From the NCBI GenBank assembly GCA_025890175.1, contig JANPYM010000010.1:1456427-1520426 (forward strand): 64,000 bases of DNA. The letters run 5' to 3'. Under the pieces are notes generated by a model, which was not told the origin of the DNA, searched no databases, and was given only the letters and a program-made list of their open reading frames with translations. Positions 12,479 through 23,401 of the stretch are shown piece after piece. Every line of letters starts with the position of its first letter. Position 1 is the first letter of the stretch. The position numbers and the translations under genes were made by a program. Source of the stretch: Ciborinia camelliae (taxonomy: Eukaryota > Ascomycota > Leotiomycetes > Helotiales > Sclerotiniaceae).

Positions 12479-13589
12479 GATTGTTTAGGAAACATAAGTG
12501 TTAGAACAAATATCAGTATTGTCGTATTTCATAAATTGACAAAATTGAGGAAGAAATGTAATAATGATATGTAAAAATGGTGATGGATTTCAAAAAGATG
12601 GTTTTCGTTTAAATGATGGGGTGGTAAAGTGTGAAATGAAAATCTTCTTTTGCGAGGAATCATTTAATAGTCGGCGTGGGCTTCTACCTACGTCCCTACG
12701 GTAGTCGGTGTATTTAATTAAGGATTTTTATTTAATTAAAGATTCCGGATAAAAATTGATACGCTTCGAATTTAACGGATAAATTAAATATTCCGAAAAG
12801 GCTTATTTATAATTTATTAATATGCTTACAAATATCTTCGTTTATTCGATTTCGAAATGTATTAATTTTTATTTAAAATCTTTAATTAAATAAAAATCTT
12901 TAATTAAATATACCGACTATCGTAAGGATGTAGGTAGAAGCCCATGCCGACTATTAGTCGTGGAGCGGAGTGTATTTATCGGCGCTCGACTATCGTCACA
13001 TGACCACTTTGTGTGGTGGTTTACTAAAGAAAACCCGTCACTCGATATATGCACACCTTCGTTGCCAACCGATTTTGACAAGGCGCATTATGACATGCAA
13101 CTCGTAATATTAATTGCTGTGATGTACGTATTAGCTGTAAGAATTGCCCTAGACAGTACTCGCCATTCTCTGAACAATGTCACAAGTATCGGCGCCGCTT
13201 CTAGATCTCATCGCACCTGCACCTGAAAGTGAGATTACGATCACAGTAACTAATTTGGGGTGCATGCATAGCTGTCGCAGATTCGGAGTAATCAGGGCAT
13301 TTATCTCATAATATTTTGCAATGGAGAAGATACAAGTGGCGGTCAGGACGTGCACGTCAAATGTCTTATAACATGTCTATCGGCTTGGAAATTCGCTGTT
13401 CAACAGTCAGTAACTGTAGGGCAAACTGCATGGAGAAAATATGAACCTTACGAGCTTGTTGAACTTGTTACATATCATGTATCGTAGGTTCTTGAAATAA
13501 ATGGGGGTTAAAAGAACTAGCATTTGTCTACAAGTTGAATACACTCTCTTTTGGCATACCTCATAGCTATCGAGGTTCATATAGTCCTC
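12479..13589. other. Intergenic with MITE insertion
   Basis: Contains the TA-flanked inverted-repeat element at 12667-12954. The remaining sequence (12957-13589) has short open frames on both strands without recognisable features. It probably includes the MFS gene promoter. Confidence 0.4.
12667..12954. mobile_element. MITE, 288 bp, ~80-bp terminal inverted repeats, TA target duplication
   Basis: The left end begins ATAGTCGGCGTGGGCTTCTA. The right end, read on the other strand, begins ATAGTCGGCATGGGCTTCTA. Pairing continues for about 80 bp into TTTAATTAA-rich sequence. Both ends are flanked by TA (12665-12666, 12955-12956), as expected for Tc1/mariner-type insertions. Arm differences I checked are all transitions (G/A or C/T). 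The interior is very AT-rich and has no coding capacity, so this is a non-autonomous element. Confidence 0.85.
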
Positions 13590-15292
13590 ATGTTGATCGA
13601 ACAACCCGCCATTGAACCGAAGGCTTCGCCATTCTTTGAGATCGCCTCTACACAATCACTGGCCTGGTACCTAGAGAAATATGGGCTTGAAATGGGGGAC
13701 ACGAACTATGTTCGATGGACTAAGACTAATCCACGACATCCACGGAACTGGTCTTCATGGAGGAAAACATATGACTTTGGTTTACATATATTCCTAGACT
13801 TTTTTACTACCGTCATAAGTACAGCAGGCACATCTGCCAGCAAGCAAGCACGTCACGACCTTGGAATAGGAAGATCCTTTTCCTTGTTCAGTTTTGACAC
13901 AACATACATGCTCGCTCAAGCTATTGGTGGCGTGTTCTTTCCTCCTTACTCGGAGACGTTTGGGAGAAAACGGTTGTTTATTATAGCGACAATCTCTTAT
14001 TGCGTCTCCAGTATCGTCATTACAAGGGTTACCAGCGTCGCAGCCATCATAATCTTTAGGTTTATCAGCGGCATGGCCTCTGCATTGCCTACCATTGTCA
14101 TTGCTGGCAGCGCAGAGGACATTTTCAATACCGGGCATAGAATCTGGATGATATATGCTTGGGCTGTGGCGGCAAATGTTGGTATCTGCATGGGACCTAT
14201 ATTAGGCACATTCGTGACGGATTCTTTGGGCTGGTGAGTTACCCCTACTGACTTTCTTTTTGAATCGATATTGAGAAAATTACTTTTAGGCGTTGGATCT
14301 TTTATATTTCAGCCATTATAACAGGGCTGTGGTCCATTCTTCTTCTATTCATTAAAGAGAGTAGACCGAGTAAGCTCCTGATGAAAGCAGTTGCTAATGT
14401 GCGTGAAGAATCTGGGGACAATACTTTGCGTATAAGAAACCCCGATCATGCACCTGACTTCCGTACTTTCGCTCAGGTGACCCTGGTTCGACCAGTAAAG
14501 TTATTCTTCACCGAGCCAATTGTTTTCATATGTTCAGTCTTAAGTGCAGTGGCATTTGGGTTACTATATCTTTTCACGGAAGCTCTGCCAATAATGTATG
14601 AGTCCTACGGTTTCACGCCCAGTCTGGCATCTTTGTCTTTTGTCCCTCTAGCAATCGGCATTTTCAGCGGTACATTAACACGCTTCTACGATCTCAGAAT
14701 TTACAAACGGCGTCTGCAGAGGGGTCAAGAATTAGAACCAGAAGACAAGTTGACTGGATTTGCGATTGGAGCCCCTCTTCTCGCCATTGGACTTTGGTGG
14801 TTCGCGTGGACTATCCCACCACAGGTGCAATACGTGCCGTGGATTGTGTCAATGCTATCACTTTTACTTGTTGGTTATGCTGCGAACGAATTTGATTGCA
14901 CACTTGCTGGATACATAGCAGACAGTTATACGGTTTTTGCCGCATCTGCATTTGCTTCTATTGCTTTCCTGCGAGCTCTATGTTGTGCTGGATACATAGC
15001 AGACAGTTATACGGTTTTTGCTGCATCTGCATTTGCTTCTATTGCTTTCCTGCGAGCTCTATGTTGTGCTGGATTCCCACTATTTGCTGGCCGCATGTTT
15101 GCTGCCATTACACCAAACAAAGCGACATCTATCCTCGCTGCTCTCGCTACTGTTTTCTGTATTGGTCCCGTGATTTTAGCGCGTTGTGGGAAAGGGGTGA
15201 GAGAGGTTAGCTCGTTAGCCAAGTATAGCTTGGAGCAGTATAGACATAATGATGTTGATAGAGATGTTATATCAAACGATGGATTATACTAG
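13590..15292 (+). CDS. MFS multidrug transporter (DHA1 type) with internal duplication
   Basis: Predicted 548 residues in two exons (13590-14233, 14290-15292; 56-nt intron joins LGW to RWIFYISA). The hydrophilic N-terminus with NPRHPRNWSSWRKTY is typical of fungal drug:H+ antiporter-1 proteins. PYSETFGRKR is the TM2-3 loop motif. The family TM10-11 pattern YIADSYTVFAASAF...LRALCCAGFPLFAG is present, but 27 residues of it occur twice in tandem. Such transporters export toxic small molecules at the plasma membrane. With the neighbouring UstYa-like and repeat-peptide genes, self-protection or product export is inferred. The ATG at 13590 is used; the frame opens earlier with no ATG. The duplication may impair folding. 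Confidence 0.85.
14906..15067 (+). repeat. Frame-preserving 81-bp tandem duplication in the MFS gene
   Basis: Copies at 14906-14986 and 14987-15067 differ by one base that I can see (GCCGCA versus GCTGCA, synonymous). Each encodes 27 residues of the TM11 region beginning AGYIADSYTV and ending ALCC. Near-identity indicates a recent event or an assembly error. Confidence 0.9.
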
Positions 15293-16832
15293 ATGTAATA
15301 ATAGACCGATTTGGATGAAATTTGAAGAATAGGGATCCAAACACAAAAAGGCAGAAGGAACATCGTGCAATCATCTGACTAATCTGGAAAGCAAAAGGGG
15401 CAAATTTAAAAGTATTGTATGTTAACTTTCAAGTGGAAAGGGATAATTAATCGACTTCGATTGAAATTGTCAAACTGATGAATGTTGTTACATCATAATA
15501 CAGTCTTTATGAATAATGACAAACCTAAAGGGGCTATCTTTCTTACTGGTTTCTCCCACGGCTCTGATTTAATTCACTTTGAGTACATTTTCTAACCTTG
15601 ATGGTCTACTTCACCCGGTCACTCATCAACCAGTACTTGAAGTACCAGTTTTTCGGCAATGAATAAGGGCTAACACATAGTGTTGTATTAACTACCCACC
15701 GCTTATTGAGGCTGTTTTGATACCTTTTTCTTCTAACAGACCCTTGTTGGCACTGTCGTTTTCCTGAAATATCTCCAGGCACCCGCTACACTCAAAAGTC
15801 TGTTGTCCAAATTTGACTTCCTGCCATTAATGAACATTGGACCTCTCAAATATTTTCGAGCCTTCGTTCAATGCTTGCATGTATTCATCCACTGCTTACA
15901 ATCTTGAACGGGAGAATAATGCGCGGGTTATGATATATATGACTCCATGGATTATTAGTAAAAATGAGAATTGCTCTCGGAAGTACGGGAAAGGGATTTC
16001 GAGTGCCAGTTCTCCTTTTGGGATTAATTGTGAAAGCGCGCTTAATCGTAGGCGTGGGCTACTCCTACCTGGTCGGTAGTAGGACATTTAAATAAAATAA
16101 TGTGACTTACTACGAATGTACAGGTTGTAGCCCACGATCTTTTAATGGTCTGAAAGCATGGCGAGGGATTTGCAGTATTCATGGCTGTGTCTGATCACGA
16201 ATTTGACGAGACGAGACGAGACATCATAGGGAATTTAAATATTTTTTGGATTTGATCGATGTGAAATTTTAGATTTTCCAAAATATTTCAACATGCAGCG
16301 AGCGCCCCAGCCTTGTGATTGCCCAGAATCCGAGACAAAATAATCACCACCCCGGTTGATTGGTAGATGCCTCAATCTTCTACTGTACTTCGTCTGTTTC
16401 GGTTAGCTCATTGAAATGTAATACAGTATACGCACGTTATGCCTAGAAGACGCCTCTCTTCAGCTTCGTCAAATGATGGAAATCTCACGTCGCTAAATCA
16501 CCCCTCTTTAGTTCTAGCGACTCCGCCTCCCCAGGCTGCAGTATTTTGGCGAATAGTGTCGGATAACTAATGGATGCGGAGGGAAGGGATGTGAGCATTG
16601 AATTTTCGTAAGGCTGGCTTCTGCAAGGTATATAGAAGGTTGATGGTGCCACTGGCATCGTTCATCATTTTTTGAGGGAAAGTATCAAATTATCGAAGCA
16701 CTTCACGTTTATTCATTCGTTCCTCCGTGCATCAATTGATACAAAGTCATTTAAATGCAATATGGAAAACGGAAAGCCTGGTATATATATGTATTGTCTG
16801 AAGAAAAATTGGAGATAATTAAACTAACTGAT
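15293..16832. other. Intergenic between MFS and RTA1-like genes
   Basis: No coding frame supported. It contains a ~100-bp imperfect hairpin at about 16044-16144. The in-frame upstream ATG at 16755 of the RTA1-like gene lies within this stretch. Confidence 0.4.
16044..16144. mobile_element. Small hairpin MITE-like element, ends approximate
   Basis: The left arm CGTGGGCTACTCCTACCTGG pairs imperfectly with the right arm, which reads CGTGGGCTACAACCTGTACA on the other strand. Pairing continues through GTAGTAGGACATT to a short AT loop. The outer motif (GGCGTGGGCT then CCTACC) resembles the ends of the 12667-12954 element, so the two may be related. The target duplication is not clear. Confidence 0.5.
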
Positions 16833-18050
16833 ATGGTCTTAGTGGATGATAGTCTCTATTTCTATGCGCCAAACAAAGTAGCACCGGTTGTATTTGCGGT
16901 TTTGGTGGCAATTTCTATGGTTCTTCATGGATACCAGTGCTAGTATGTCACTTTCATCAAGTATCTTATTCTTTTCGATGATCAACATCTATTTCAAAAT
17001 GACCAACCATGCTGATGAGTCTACAGTCGCTACAAATGCTGGAAAGTTACCGGTCTCCTTTCATGGTCTGCGTTGGTATATCTTGCCGGTTTCATCCTCA
17101 GGGAGATCGGAGCTTTCCATTACAATAATCTGGGTATTTATATTGCTAGTGTAGTATTGCTCTACGCTGCACCGTATGCATTTCCCGTTTCCCCCTTGAT
17201 TGCCTCCTTTCTTCTCGGTACCGATACAACAATTCACGCTAACTGGAAAATATCATATAGCCCCATCTACGAACTAGTAAACTACTTCATCCTCTCTCGT
17301 ATTCTCTACTACGTTCCCTATCATTCCCCGCTCCACCCCGGACGGGTTCTCACCACCTTCGGTGCCCTCTCCGCCGTCGTCGAGGCCCTCAATGGCAACG
17401 GCGCATCACGCGTCGCTAACTCTTCTCTTCCGGAGAACGATCAGGAAACCGGCAGATCTCTCCTCAAAGCTGCTTTATGCCTTCAACTTGCAATTCTCGG
17501 GGCGTTCGTTTTTCTAGCCGCTTATTTTCACTGGAAGTGTCGCAAAAATTCTCTTTTGCCTAGTAATTTGAATAGTGTGCTCGTGACACTTTATTTATCG
17601 AGCGCGTTAATCGGGACAAGAACAATATATCGCACCGTGGAATATTTTAGCGTTGCGGATATTCATCCGGAGGCGGGGTTGGAGGTTAGTGACATTAGTC
17701 CAATTCTAAGATACGAATGGTTCTTCTGGGTGTTTGAAGCGGTTCTTATGGTTTGTAATACATTTCTGTTGAATTGGCGGCATCCGATGAGGTTTTTGCC
17801 GAGGAATAATAAGATTTATCTGGGGAAAGATGGGGTCACGGAGATTGAGGGGACGGGTTACGAGGATAGTAGGAGATGGTGGGTTACGTTTATTGATCCG
17901 TTTGATGTGTATGGGATGTGTAAGGGGAGGAATTTGCATAGGAGATTTTGGGAAGAGGATCGTCTGAGGACAGTGGGAGAAGGGGGTGCAAATCATCAAA
18001 TGGATGGTACAGCGGAGGCGAAAGAGAAAAAGAAAACGGGTGCGGTATGA
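16833..18050 (+). CDS. RTA1-like seven-transmembrane protein (lipid-translocating exporter family)
   Basis: Predicted 377 residues in two exons (16833-16942, 17027-18050; GTATGT donor, CTACAG acceptor). The start at VDDSLYFYAPNKVAPVVF matches the usual RTA1 N-terminus and is followed by seven hydrophobic segments. The family signature of the last helices is present: an RYEWFFWVFEAVLMVCNTF stretch, then NWRHPMRFLP. RTA1/RSB1 proteins are plasma-membrane proteins linked to sterol or sphingoid-base stress and toxin resistance in yeasts; the transported substrate is uncertain. A longer start at 16755 would add 26 hydrophilic residues and is less like the family. The tail is basic and hydrophilic. 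It lies in the same orientation as the MFS and UstYa-like genes. Confidence 0.85.
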
Positions 18051-18649
18051 TTGTAGAATGTTGGGTCTCTCTCGGCAGAGGGTCTTCTATTGACTTTTCT
18101 CCAGTTTGCAATGGTGGTTTCTTTTCCTTTCAGTAATCTTTATACCCTACATGTAACAAGAAACGTGGGGAACTGGGGCTATATTGTAAAATTGAGTTTG
18201 TCATAAAAAGCTTCGTACAAAATTTGAGTGGATTCGACACGATTTTCATTTGTCATACTTGGGGTAGTGATGTTAATTGAAGACAACTTTGGCCCATCAA
18301 GATAGAGCTCAGATAGTATCTAGACTTACTTCCAGAGCCAATCCCAAACTTCTTTTGAAAGCTATTGTCCAATCTGGCATTGATGGAATGTATTTAGACC
18401 CTGGCTCACTAAGACCTGTCAAGTACGGCTGGTAGGAATTCCCGAAACAAATTTTTTATACTTGAAAGAAATGTGGCTTGTTGCGAATAGTTTGCCGCCT
18501 ATTTCCGCCTGGCAAATTTCATCCAGGCTGTTCATTGAAATCAATAACAATTAGAAAATCAACAGGGGGACTTATGTAAGAATGGGCCATAATCTGAGAA
18601 TGTGATTACATGTCCACAATGAATGATAGATTTATGATCAAATTTCGTA
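18051..18649. other. Intergenic downstream of the RTA1-like gene
   Basis: The 3' flank has no supported coding frame. The decayed HeLo/E2 gene may extend into it, but I cannot see recognisable residues here. Confidence 0.35.
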
Positions 18650-20720
18650 AGGTATGAAAAGAAGAGGCTTCTGGTGACACAGTTTCGAAGACCAATAGTC
18701 TAAGGTCATGGCTACCAGACTCGTCACTTGCAGCCTCGGTTATCCCTCCGAAAACGAGTCTGGTATCAATATCATCGTGCTTCCACCTAAAAACATCCTA
18801 TGAGCTCACATGATCTCTCTCAGGTTCATATTCTGTTTGAGAACTACTGGAGCAGGATGAGGTATTGGTTTCTGTAGACTAATCATCAAGAAACATGATG
18901 TGTAATTTATCGGGCCTCTTACCTGTAGTGTACTTTTTGTATATAGACGAGCATTGGAACAGTGTAGGTGATAGGTAGTCTTCAAAATGGATATGCGCGA
19001 TTTCTGCTACTATTGAGACATCCATATTAGATGATGACAGCAGGCGAGACAATGCGATCAGTAGAGCTTCAAGTGACCAGTTGCGCTCCGTTTCGCTTCC
19101 GGAATCCCAGATGTTTTCCTGACGTGAAGAGTTTTTAAGATGTCCATTTGCATAGTCAGCATTTCCTAGGATGTATTTGGATGGTAAATCTTAAGAATAT
19201 TGATCAGTCATTCTCATAGTAATCCAGAAGATTCCCCGTTCATAAGGCGTCTCGAGCGGTCCCTCTATGCTAGCCAGTATACTATCAAGGCAATAGAAGG
19301 CCGAAACAGCGCTGATAAATGGTAAGATCTTACATTGGCTCGACGAATATCACAAAAATCAAAAAAATTCCGCTTCATGACAGCAGGACCGTCCGGGGAA
19401 CTATAATAAAGCTTTTAGAGTTTCGAGTCTGTTATAAAATATCCTCATTTTTAATAGTAGTAAGACTATCGCCATATCGTGCATGGCCACTGAAGAAACA
19501 AAGAGGCTGATAGAATCCAGTCATCAAGAAAAGATCTCGCATAAAACGCTGATTCCGAGGTAATTGATGTGTCGATGGTGTGTCTGTCAGTGGTAGCATC
19601 AGACCTCACAGCTTCCTCTTCAGGAACTGGCACAGATATAGCAGTAGCTAGCTCTTTGGCAGGGCTTTCTGAGAAGGTACACCCACTTTCACTCCATATA
19701 CATCTGAAGCATGAACGGGTCTTGATATCAGCTCCGTATTTATAATGCTCATTCTGAAATTTCTTGACAGGTCATATCCGGCTTTGATGTAGTTTCCCGG
19801 CCCATTCTCTTAGTGGATGATGGCAACGACTGTGGCCAAGCTCCCGGGGCTTGTGGGGTTGAGCTTGTAATAGTATGAATCTCATGCAATCTTGAACGAT
19901 AAACTTGAATTGCAATTAGACGAGGGTGTTGTGGCGTGGCGAGTATTGTATTCTCCTTCCACGATCGTGATCATACGATTTCTCGCACTATCTGAAAGAT
20001 CGCGTGCAACAGAATTTGTATGGCATGAGCAGGCATCCCGAAGCAGTCTTGGGCTTTGCACATCTGATATTCTGACAATTCCCTCTATCAATCGAAAACG
20101 TTGATGCTCCAGTAGTCCTAGATAATTGGTGATGCGTTCGAGCGCATCAACATATCTCTTGAGCTGTTCAACCCAGTCTTCAAATCTTTTAGTGTCATGC
20201 ACCCCTCATGAAATCACCTTCCAAGAAGATATCTCTCTCTGATGTTTTTTATTCGGGATTTAAACCGGTCAAAGTGGGTCTTAAAGACATGGACTCCTCG
20301 TGAATTTGGATCATCAGTTGCCGGTGTCTTGCCAGATTTCTTATTGAATATTGATTTCAGCACCCTCTTCAAGAAGAGATTTGATATCATTGAGAATTTT
20401 TCCACCCCTGGCCGAACATCAGGTTGATCGATGTTCTTGTCGTAAATTTAGGCGTCACCCATTATTTCCATCGGGTCAATCCGATGGACTCGCTCCAGAG
20501 CCCAAATCTAGCGCGCTCAAGTGAAAACTATGAAGTAGTCCAGTGAAGGAAAAATGTATCGCAAGTGCTAAATATACCAATGCGCAGAACTGCTCGAAAT
20601 ATTCACTGATTCTCTTTCCCAGCAATGACAATATCGAAGCTGGCTTCACTCAAAACAAGGCCAGCCAACCCTTCCGCGAGACATAATTCATGTATGCACT
20701 CAGCAGAAATAAAGCTATAA
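18650..20720 (-). pseudogene. Decayed gene with HeLo (prion-inhibition) domain followed by E2 ubiquitin-conjugating-like domain
   Basis: On the minus strand, fragments appear in order. At 20478-20520 lies RARFGLWSESIGL, like the HeLo stretch LRLSRWGEAVGL. Near 20350-20400 is KILNDIKSLLEEG, reachable only after a frame change. At 20202-19882 an open stretch includes DWVEQLKRYVDALERI and SPRLLRDACS, the typical HeLo C-terminal half. A linker (19700-19500) precedes E2 remnants: SIEGPLETPYERGIFW (19270-19220), then in a shifted frame KIYHPN (the HPN motif) and MDIL where the catalytic Cys segment is expected. WSLEALLIALSRLL and VAEIAHIHFEDY follow, the usual E2 C-terminal helices. Stops (e.g. 18879-18881, 18798-18800) and frameshifts break it. 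HeLo proteins act in heterokaryon incompatibility cell death. One fused gene or two adjacent ones cannot be decided by eye. Confidence 0.65.
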
Positions 20721-23401
20721 TCTACGTCATTTGGGGTGAGAAAATCAAAGCGTTGAAAGCATCAATACTATATCATGGAATCTTAGTGACTGCTTAGTGA
20801 GGGAAGTGCCGTGATTTAGCCTCGTTTGTGCTGTGCTTACTGTATCATGCACACATTTTCAGTGAGCGACTGCACGAGATTCGTCAAAATTAAATTAAAT
20901 GAATCATCTTAGCCTCATTAGAAGCTTTATGAGGCAGTACCAATAGAATGGGGATATAAATATCTCTGGAGTGAGAAGTCTTGAGAGGAGGTGGTTATCT
21001 TTAATGTGATGGTCTTTCAGGTAAAAGTCTTGCCGGTTATAGATACCTATTTTGTCTTAATGAGCCACCATACAAGGCAAACGTGCCAACAGAGTACAAC
21101 TTTTTCTGGAAATTCAAAAATTGAATGTCGCTAATAGACAAATCCATTCTAGATGCTAACTCGACACGAACTTGCGTGGGGCAGATTAATGTTTTTTGGC
21201 AAGATATTCCATCGCAACTATTAGATGCAGGCTTCGGAGGTAGTAGCTGGGCGAGGAGGCAAGAGCAACGCAAACGGAAGGCGCTTTCTGCAACCTTTCC
21301 GTGGACGCAAAGTCTGGGGTTTGCGACCGAGAACTCATAACTAAATGATTTGCCGAACGTCCAGATCATTAAAATGAATTCATAGCCTCCATATCTCCTC
21401 ATCCCACCAAAACCAAATTTGACAATCCATAAGAAAAACTTACATATGCGGATGTAACCAACATAAGCACCAAGCAAACTCAAAATACGCCTCGCAGTCA
21501 ACCCCACATATACACAAGATGCTTACTTAATATCTAATCAAAGCTTTTTGGATCTTGAGGCTAACTGTTATGCGACAAATTCTGAGCTAATTTGTAACAG
21601 TTGCATGTTGCTGCCATTGATTCAAACGTGGTATTCTCTACCTGAAATATCGAGATTTGGGCCGTTATTATTCTATGAATACCTACTCTTTCTAATGTTA
21701 TCCCAACCTCTTCTTGGCATCCTTTTACTACCAAGACAATTAAACAGGTTTTCTGGGAGCATAGGAGAGGATTCGGGGGGTATATGACTGAATCATAAAT
21801 TATCCCTTTCTTTTCACTATCCTTCTTACCTCTTTGCCTCTATACAAAAATCACCCAGTAATTTTGTAAGAACTCTGATATTAGGCTCTAAGAAATCCTC
21901 AAGACAAGTGCCACTTGAAAAGTATTACACTTTCCTTACAAATCACTCGAGGGTAAAACCGGCAGGACAAATGTAGAGATATAAAATCCAAACTATCAAA
22001 TAGGTGACCTTGAATATCCTTCCTCCTGATCCGAAATACCAATATGTAGGAAATATGAGGACTTGTAGAGGACGATGGGAAAATTAGATGATTTCACATG
22101 TCAACAGGGGTACTCTAAAGCGCCTTACCGTCGGCGATACGATACGACTACTTCGTACATGTAAAGACACCTGTATTCATGCTGTCATGTCAATCTCCGC
22201 ATAGCGACAGCAAAGTGGTTCAACCGAAATTTTACATCGACCCTTTGTATTCTCGAGTCTCTCCATCATTCAAGGTTCAAGAACGAACCGGAGATCAACA
22301 CTGACAGCACAAATAGCCGGAGCGTTCCAACAATGAGACGTCCGATCCAAATACCAAGGTTTCGGTATCTCCGTTCCGTAAGGGATCCCCGAAACCAAAC
22401 CCCAAAGGAACGAGAATGCCGACATCAAATTTCAAGGATGTGGACGAGCAGGGGCTGGGAAGTGACCCGTGGGTTTACGTCCGGTCCGGATGAGGCGAAG
22501 TACATTTCCTCGTTTGATACGATTGATTGATTGCTGCATTACGATCACGATCACGATCACCAGATATCACCCTGGGAGCAAGGAAGGAGAATTTTGCACA
22601 GCCAAATCCGTGAAGCCATCTACGAGTTTCATCTCTCAATCTCGAATGGAATTTCTGCTACCTATTTAGCTGTAGCGGCGCTCTATCTGAATTCTAGCTG
22701 CATTCCACTGCGCGATGCCCCGTGTAAGATTTCCCAACGGCCCAGATCCATGCTTTCCCTGTCATGTTCCAAGTCCAGCTAAGCGGGATACCTATATCAT
22801 GTCAAAACCCACCTGCAACATCAAAACCACTCGTCCAAGCTCGAGGTATTCGATTTTATCCAGATGATTCACAGCTCTTCATACTCCTAAGTTTTGGTCC
22901 AATTCCACAATCCCTTGTTTCGGTGTAGAATTTGAGTCCCAATTGTGCTCTACCATGTTATGATATGACTAAATTTCGACGGTAAATGGATCCTTGTAGT
23001 TGGGTGAAGTGGCGGTGGAATAAATTAGAACGACTCGTATCGTGTTATCGTACGGTCCACGCTTTATAACGACGATGAGGGGTGGCGAGTTGCGCGTGGT
23101 AATCTTCTGGGTGAAATTTTCCTTCTGGCTAGTGCGAGAGTGGATTGACCCTGAAGATCGGTCGATATACTTTTCCTGGGATGTAATCGTAATCTGTAGA
23201 TGTGTCTCGGGTAGCAATACTTGATGAATGACGTTTTCAGCGAGTAATCCTTGGGTATGAACACACTTCCCCCTAGTTTCTTGTGATAATGTCTTAAAGA
23301 AATGATGAAACTCGAAGAAATGCGATGTTTTATCTTAATCCATCGTGCCGATCGTGTTCCAAATAATATCCATACAACCCCCAGCTCCCAGCCCCCAGTA
23401 C
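20721..23401. other. Gene-poor stretch with unassigned open frames
   Basis: The longest frame (21037-21507 minus, 156 codons) starts at GTG, lacks an in-frame ATG upstream before a stop and shows no family motif. It could be another relic or chance. A short GATCAC microsatellite lies near 22541-22560. I see no RNA gene. Confidence 0.35.

Noticed and set aside
21037..21507. 156-codon minus-strand open frame
   Set aside because: It begins at GTG, has a stop just upstream and no ATG there, and shows no family motif. It is not supported as a gene.
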